Shown here one piece after another: positions 60,702 through 64,000 of a stretch of 64,000 bases of DNA (position 1 is the first letter of the stretch; each line of letters begins with the position of its first letter). Position numbers and translations under genes: made by a program. The DNA lies in contig CAVVVG010000005.1 of assembly GCA_963751615.1 (NCBI GenBank), forward strand, positions 124,001 to 188,000. The letters are read 5' to 3'. This stretch comes from Palsa-892 sp963751615 (GTDB lineage Bacteria; Pseudomonadota; Alphaproteobacteria; Rhizobiales; Xanthobacteraceae). Under the pieces are notes generated by a model. That model was not told the DNA's origin and did not search any database. It worked only from the letters and a program-made list of their open reading frames with translations.

Positions 60702-60975
60702 CTATCGCTCCACCGCTTTTAAACCGATTCGCTTTGATATCGGTCCCCCGCTCTCGGATCAACTGCATCCGCTTATCACAAATGGCCGGAACAAAGGCCT
60801 TGATTGCATTGTACTGCACGCCTCGATCGGCTAGGTTCCAATAAGAAATGTGCAGCGCAAAATCTGCCATTCCCACTGCTATCGGCGCGAATGCCCTAAG
60901 TTTGGCAAGCTTGCGCAGAAAGTGCCACCGGAGTTGTCCGCAAAGATGGATTTTCTCAAGACACGGTACATGCCC

Positions 60976-61740
60976 ATGAGCCGCCGCCGTAAAATTTATG
61001 AGGGTAAGGCCAAGATCCTTTACGAAGGGCCCGAACCTACAACCTTAATTCAGCACTTTAAGGACGACGCGACCGCATTCAATGCCAAAAAGCATGATGT
61101 GATCGAGGGCAAAGGCGTGCTCAACAACCGCATCTCGGAATACATCTTCCAGCGGCTGAACGACATCGGTGTGCCCACGCATTTTATCCGCCGCCTCAAC
61201 ATGCGCGAGCAGCTCATCCGCGAAGTGGAGATAATCCCTCTTGAAATCGTAGTTCGCAATGTAGCGGCCGGTTCGCTGGCGACTCGTCTTGGATTGGAGG
61301 AAGGAACACATCTCCCGCGCTCGATTATCGAGTTCTACTACAAGAACGACAAGCTGAACGATCCGATGGTTTCAGAAGAGCACATTACGGCATTCGGCTG
61401 GGCAAATACCCAAGAGATTGATGAGATCAGCGCACTCGCGATCCGTGTGAACGATTTTCTGTCGGGTCTCTTCCTCGGCATCGGCATCCGTTTGATCGAC
61501 TTTAAGATGGAGTGTGGACGGCTTTGGGAAAATGATATGATGCGCATCGTCGTTGCCGATGAAATCAGCCCCGATAGCTGTCGCCTTTGGGACATGAAAA
61601 CAAACGAAAAGCTCGATAAGGATCGTTTCCGCCGCGATCTGGGGGGGCTAATCGAAGCCTATACCGAAGTCGCCAAGCGTCTCGGCATCATGGCCGAGGG
61701 TGAGCCGCCACAAGGTCGTGGACCCGTTCTCGTCCAGTAA
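60976..61740 (+). CDS. purC: Phosphoribosylaminoimidazole-succinocarboxamide synthase
   Basis: A 254-residue ATP-dependent ligase that joins aspartate to CAIR, giving SAICAR in purine synthesis. It reads MSRRRKIYEGKAKILYEGPEPTTLIQHFKDDATAFNAKK with GKGVLNNRISEYIF, EVIVRNVAAGSLATRLGLEEG-like substrate sites and the C-terminal VVADEISPDSCRLWD. The ATG at 60976 fits the family start; ATG at 60970 is two codons earlier, and an open frame runs back to 60850. It is divergent from the DUF1476 gene. purS, purQ and purL follow on the same strand. Confidence 0.95.
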   Translation: MSRRRKIYEGKAKILYEGPEPTTLIQHFKDDATAFNAKKHDVIEGKGVLNNRISEYIFQRLNDIGVPTHFIRRLNMREQLIREVEIIPLEIVVRNVAAGSLATRLGLEEGTHLPRSIIEFYYKNDKLNDPMVSEEHITAFGWANTQEIDEISALAIRVNDFLSGLFLGIGIRLIDFKMECGRLWENDMMRIVVADEISPDSCRLWDMKTNEKLDKDRFRRDLGGLIEAYTEVAKRLGIMAEGEPPQGRGPVLVQ

Positions 61741-61766
61741 GTTTTCGTTTGCGTGTCATTTTTCGG

Positions 61767-61785
61767 CGGGGGCTTGTTGCCCCCG
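61767..61785 (+). other. Perfect 7-bp hairpin between purC and purS
   Basis: CGGGGGC (61767-61773) and GCCCCCG (61779-61785) are exact complements around TTGTT. No T-run follows, so it is not a simple terminator. It may stabilise the purC mRNA end or hold down translation of purS, whose ribosome binding site (GGAG at 61796-61799) lies 11 bases away. Confidence 0.45.
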
Positions 61786-61809
61786 TATCCATTTCGGAGT
61801 GGCGAGGCA

Positions 61810-62052
61810 ATGAAAGCGCGCGTAGCTGTTACATTGAAAACCGGTGTCCTCGATCCGCAAGGCAAGGCAATCGAAGGCGCATTAAAATCGCTTGGCGTCA
61901 GTGGCATTCACAGCGTACGGCAGGGGAAAATCTTCGACATAGAACTCGAAGCTGGAGACAAGGCGAAGGCCGAGGCAAAACTCAAGGAAGCCGCGGAAAA
62001 ATTGCTCGCCAACATGGTTATTGAAAATTACCGTGTGGAAATTGTGAGTTGA
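61810..62052 (+). CDS. purS: Phosphoribosylformylglycinamidine synthase subunit PurS
   Basis: An 80-residue protein that joins PurQ and the small form of PurL in the FGAM synthase complex. It reads MKARVAVTLKTGVLDPQGKAIEGALKSLGVSGIHSVRQGKIFDIEL, the typical PurS fold. Because the PurL encoded downstream is the short form, PurS is essential for activity. GGAG at 61796-61799 lies 10 bases before the ATG; the longer open frame from 61753 runs through the hairpin. The gap to purQ is only 4 bases. Confidence 0.94.
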   Translation: MKARVAVTLKTGVLDPQGKAIEGALKSLGVSGIHSVRQGKIFDIELEAGDKAKAEAKLKEAAEKLLANMVIENYRVEIVS

Positions 62053-62056
62053 CTGC

Positions 62057-62755
62057 ATGAAGGCCGCCGTTCTCGTTTTCCCCGGCATCAATCGCGAACG
62101 TGACATGGCACGTAGTTTGAAACTTGTGTCTGGAAAAGAGCCGGTGATGGTCTGGCACGCAGATCGTGAACTGCCCAAAGGCACTGATCTTGTCGTAATT
62201 CCCGGCGGATTTTCTTATGGAGACTATCTTCGCTGTGGTGCGATTGCAGCGCGCGCGAGCATCATGGATGCGGTGCGAGCGCATACCGCCAAGGGAGGCC
62301 TCGTGCTCGCGGTGTGCAATGGTTTTCAGATCGCGTGTGAAGCGGGCTTGCTGCCAGGCGTTCTGATGCGTAACGCCCAGCTTAGGTTTCTTTGCAAGGA
62401 AGTTTACTTACGGATCGAACGCTCTGATACGCCGTTCACACAGCGTTACAATGCGGGCGATGTGATCCGCGTACCGGTCGCACATGGTGAAGGAAATTAT
62501 ATCGCCGACGCCGAGACAATCGCCCGGCTGGAGGGCGAAAATCGGGTGGCACTCCGGTACACCGCGCCGGACGGGAAACTCGATCCAGCTTTCAATTATA
62601 ATGGCTCAACGAATTCCATCGCCGGCATTTTGTCTGAAAAATTGAACGTGCTCGGTCTCATGCCGCATCCCGAAAACCACGTCGATCCGGTAGTAGGGCC
62701 AACCGACGGAAGACGGCTGTTCGAAAGCCTTATCAATACGCTTGAAGCTGCCTGA
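62057..62755 (+). CDS. purQ: Phosphoribosylformylglycinamidine synthase subunit PurQ (glutaminase)
   Basis: A 232-residue class I glutamine amidotransferase subunit that supplies ammonia to PurL. The nucleophilic cysteine is in LAVCNGFQIACEAG and the catalytic His/Glu in LMPHPENHVD; the N-terminal VLVFPGINRERDM and FSYGDYLRCGAIAA are the family markers. It follows purS by 4 bases and its stop is one base before the purL ATG. The three subunits should be made in proportion from one mRNA. Confidence 0.96.
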   Translation: MKAAVLVFPGINRERDMARSLKLVSGKEPVMVWHADRELPKGTDLVVIPGGFSYGDYLRCGAIAARASIMDAVRAHTAKGGLVLAVCNGFQIACEAGLLPGVLMRNAQLRFLCKEVYLRIERSDTPFTQRYNAGDVIRVPVAHGEGNYIADAETIARLEGENRVALRYTAPDGKLDPAFNYNGSTNSIAGILSEKLNVLGLMPHPENHVDPVVGPTDGRRLFESLINTLEAA

Positions 62756-62756
62756 A

Positions 62757-64000
62757 ATGATTCCGAAGGAGCCGAAGATTACCCCCGCGCTTGTCGCCGA
62801 GCACGGACTCAAACCTGACGAATATGATCGATTTCGCGAACTCATCGGCCGCGACCCAACTATTACGGAACTCGGCATCGTATCGGCGATGTGGAACGAA
62901 CACTGTTCTTACAAATCTTCCAAAGTTCATTTGCGCGGGCTACCAACGAAAGCGCCATGGGTCATTCAGGGACCGGGTGAAAACGCGGGTGTGATTGATA
63001 TTGGCGACGGGATCGCATGCGTATTCAAAATGGAGAGCCACAACCATCCGTCTTTTATTGAACCTTATCAGGGTGCGGCAACCGGCGTTGGGGGAATTTT
63101 GCGCGACGTTTTCACCATGGGCGCCCGCCCGATCGCTTGCCTGAATTCACTCCGTTTTGGCGATCCCAAACACCCAAGAACGCGTTCGCTCGTATCCGGT
63201 GTGGTCGCAGGCATCGGCGGTTACGGGAACAGTTTTGGAGTACCAACCGTAGGAGGCTCGGTTGGATTTCACTCTCGTTATGATGGCAACATACTTGTCA
63301 ATGCAATGGCCGTGGGCCTCGCGAAAAAGGATAAGATCTTTTACGCAAAGGCGACCGGCGTCGGACGGCCCGTCGTTTATCTCGGATCGAAAACCGGTCG
63401 CGACGGCATCCATGGCGCCACAATGGCGTCAGCCGAATTCGACGATTCCTCCGATGAAAAGCGCCCAACCGTTCAGGTCGGCGACCCGTTCGCAGAAAAA
63501 CTCTTGCTCGAAGCCAGTCTCGAGATCATGCATGCGGGTTGCGTCATCGCAATCCAGGATATGGGCGCTGCAGGGCTTACATGTTCCGCTGTCGAAATGG
63601 GCGCAAAGGGCGATCTCGGAATCACCCTTGATCTAGATGCGATCCCTACCCGCGAAGCGGCAATGACCGCCTATGAAATGATGCTCTCCGAAAGTCAGGA
63701 GCGCATGCTGATGGTGTTGAAGCCCGAAAAAGAAAAAGTAGCCGAAGCCATCTTTAAGAAATGGGGCCTCGATTTTGCGATTGTTGGCCAGACGACGGAT
63801 AACTCGCGCTTCATCGTTCGATACCACGGAGATGTAATGGCCGACTTGCCGATCAAGGAGCTTGGGGATCAGGCGCCGGAATATAATCGGCCTTTCGCTG
63901 AACCAAAGAAATTCCCTCCACTGGATCCAGCGGAAATCTCCTGCCCAATTTCGATCGGGGCGGCGCTCGAAAAACTGATCGGCTCTCCCGATCTCAGCTC
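62757..64000 (+). CDS. purL: Phosphoribosylformylglycinamidine synthase subunit PurL, small form (cut by window edge)
   Basis: The reading frame from the ATG at 62757 is open to the right edge, so the first 414 codons are visible; the complete small-form enzyme has about 735. It begins IPKEPKITPALVAEHGLKPDEYDRF and has the ATP and substrate motifs WNEHCSYKSSK, the metal-binding FKMESHNHPSFIEPYQGAATGVGG, GRDGIHGATMASAEF and QDMGAAGLTCSAVEMGAKG. No frame break is seen. It joins FGAR and ammonia with ATP. One base separates it from purQ. Confidence 0.95.
   Translation, partial: MIPKEPKITPALVAEHGLKPDEYDRFRELIGRDPTITELGIVSAMWNEHCSYKSSKVHLRGLPTKAPWVIQGPGENAGVIDIGDGIACVFKMESHNHPSFIEPYQGAATGVGGILRDVFTMGARPIACLNSLRFGDPKHPRTRSLVSGVVAGIGGYGNSFGVPTVGGSVGFHSRYDGNILVNAMAVGLAKKDKIFYAKATGVGRPVVYLGSKTGRDGIHGATMASAEFDDSSDEKRPTVQVGDPFAEKLLLEASLEIMHAGCVIAIQDMGAAGLTCSAVEMGAKGDLGITLDLDAIPTREAAMTAYEMMLSESQERMLMVLKPEKEKVAEAIFKKWGLDFAIVGQTTDNSRFIVRYHGDVMADLPIKELGDQAPEYNRPFAEPKKFPPLDPAEISCPISIGAALEKLIGSPDLS

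Noticed and set aside
1..64000. Search by eye for CRISPR arrays, insertion sequences, phage genes, integrases and attachment sites
   Set aside because: No regularly spaced repeats, transposase-like frames or integrase motifs were seen; the tRNA-Leu gene has no adjacent integrase.

Overview
The window is a stretch of alphaproteobacterial chromosome, most likely from the order Hyphomicrobiales (Rhizobiales), near the Bradyrhizobium/Rhodopseudomonas/Xanthobacteraceae group. This rests on moderate-to-high GC (by eye), lineage-restricted families (DUF1476 ATPase inhibitor, DUF3126, DUF6494, DUF6949-like, Usg, the BTLCP transglutaminase-like peptidase, PAS_5), a CIRCE-controlled groESL and the purC-purS-purQ-purL order. 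The species cannot be fixed from the sequence alone. I see no insertion sequence, prophage, integrase or CRISPR array.

Layout. 1-7 kb: the end of a NifU-like scaffold gene, folE, hisI, a patatin lipase, a CBS protein, a rhomboid protease, PAS and PilZ proteins, and a secreted transglutaminase-like peptidase with an unusual triplicated segment. 7-10 kb: a two-subunit molybdenum hydroxylase (iorAB-like) with a Tat signal. 10-17.7 kb: a frameshifted gamma-carbonic anhydrase, small DUF proteins, cysE, two alpha/beta hydrolases, an unknown membrane protein, a crotonase, a CHCC zinc-finger protein and an FAD monooxygenase. 17.7-20.5 kb: a divergent csoR-copA copper pair around a clear operator, then a 37-residue very basic protein. 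20.8-24.4 kb: a phosphate transport operon (pit, DUF47), arfB, a hydrolase and tRNA-Leu(UAA). 24.7-28.8 kb: a core-type MetE, a CinA-like protein and a feruloyl-CoA synthase gene interrupted by one in-frame amber codon. 28.9-32.9 kb: the ATP-grasp / alpha-E / transglutaminase / Anbu cluster. 33-38 kb: SDR, cyclophilin-like protein, Usg, groESL and panE. 38.5-43.4 kb: a TetR-controlled HlyD/ABC exporter and an MFS transporter. 43.5-46.7 kb: CO-dehydrogenase-type accessory genes (mocA-like fusion, two XdhC pieces, coxG). 46.8-55.5 kb: pcaB-pcaD-pcaC, an orphan tricarboxylate-type binding protein and a complete Liv-type ABC importer. 55.6-64 kb: ccdA, a P1 peptidase, rpe, purB, a frameshifted HpcH/HpaI aldolase, DUF1476, and purC-S-Q-L running off the right edge.

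How parts fit together. The pca genes (beta-ketoadipate pathway), the disrupted feruloyl-CoA synthase, the ring-hydroxylating-type FAD monooxygenase and the neighbouring importers suggest a soil or plant-associated user of aromatic compounds. The CO-dehydrogenase-type accessory genes probably mature molybdenum hydroxylases, possibly including the iorAB-like pair 36 kb away. Copper export, drug-type export and chaperonins form the stress part.

Unusual points. Four genes carry small lesions or irregularities: a one-base frame change in the gamma-carbonic anhydrase, an amber codon in fcs, a frame change in the HpcH aldolase, and an 8-base T-loop in tRNA-Leu. Either the assembly holds residual errors or these genes are decaying; raw reads would decide. 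The strongest candidates for new biology are the triplicated segment of the BTLCP protein, the terminator-containing leader of the rhomboid gene, the conserved but poorly understood Anbu cluster, and the small basic protein behind copA.
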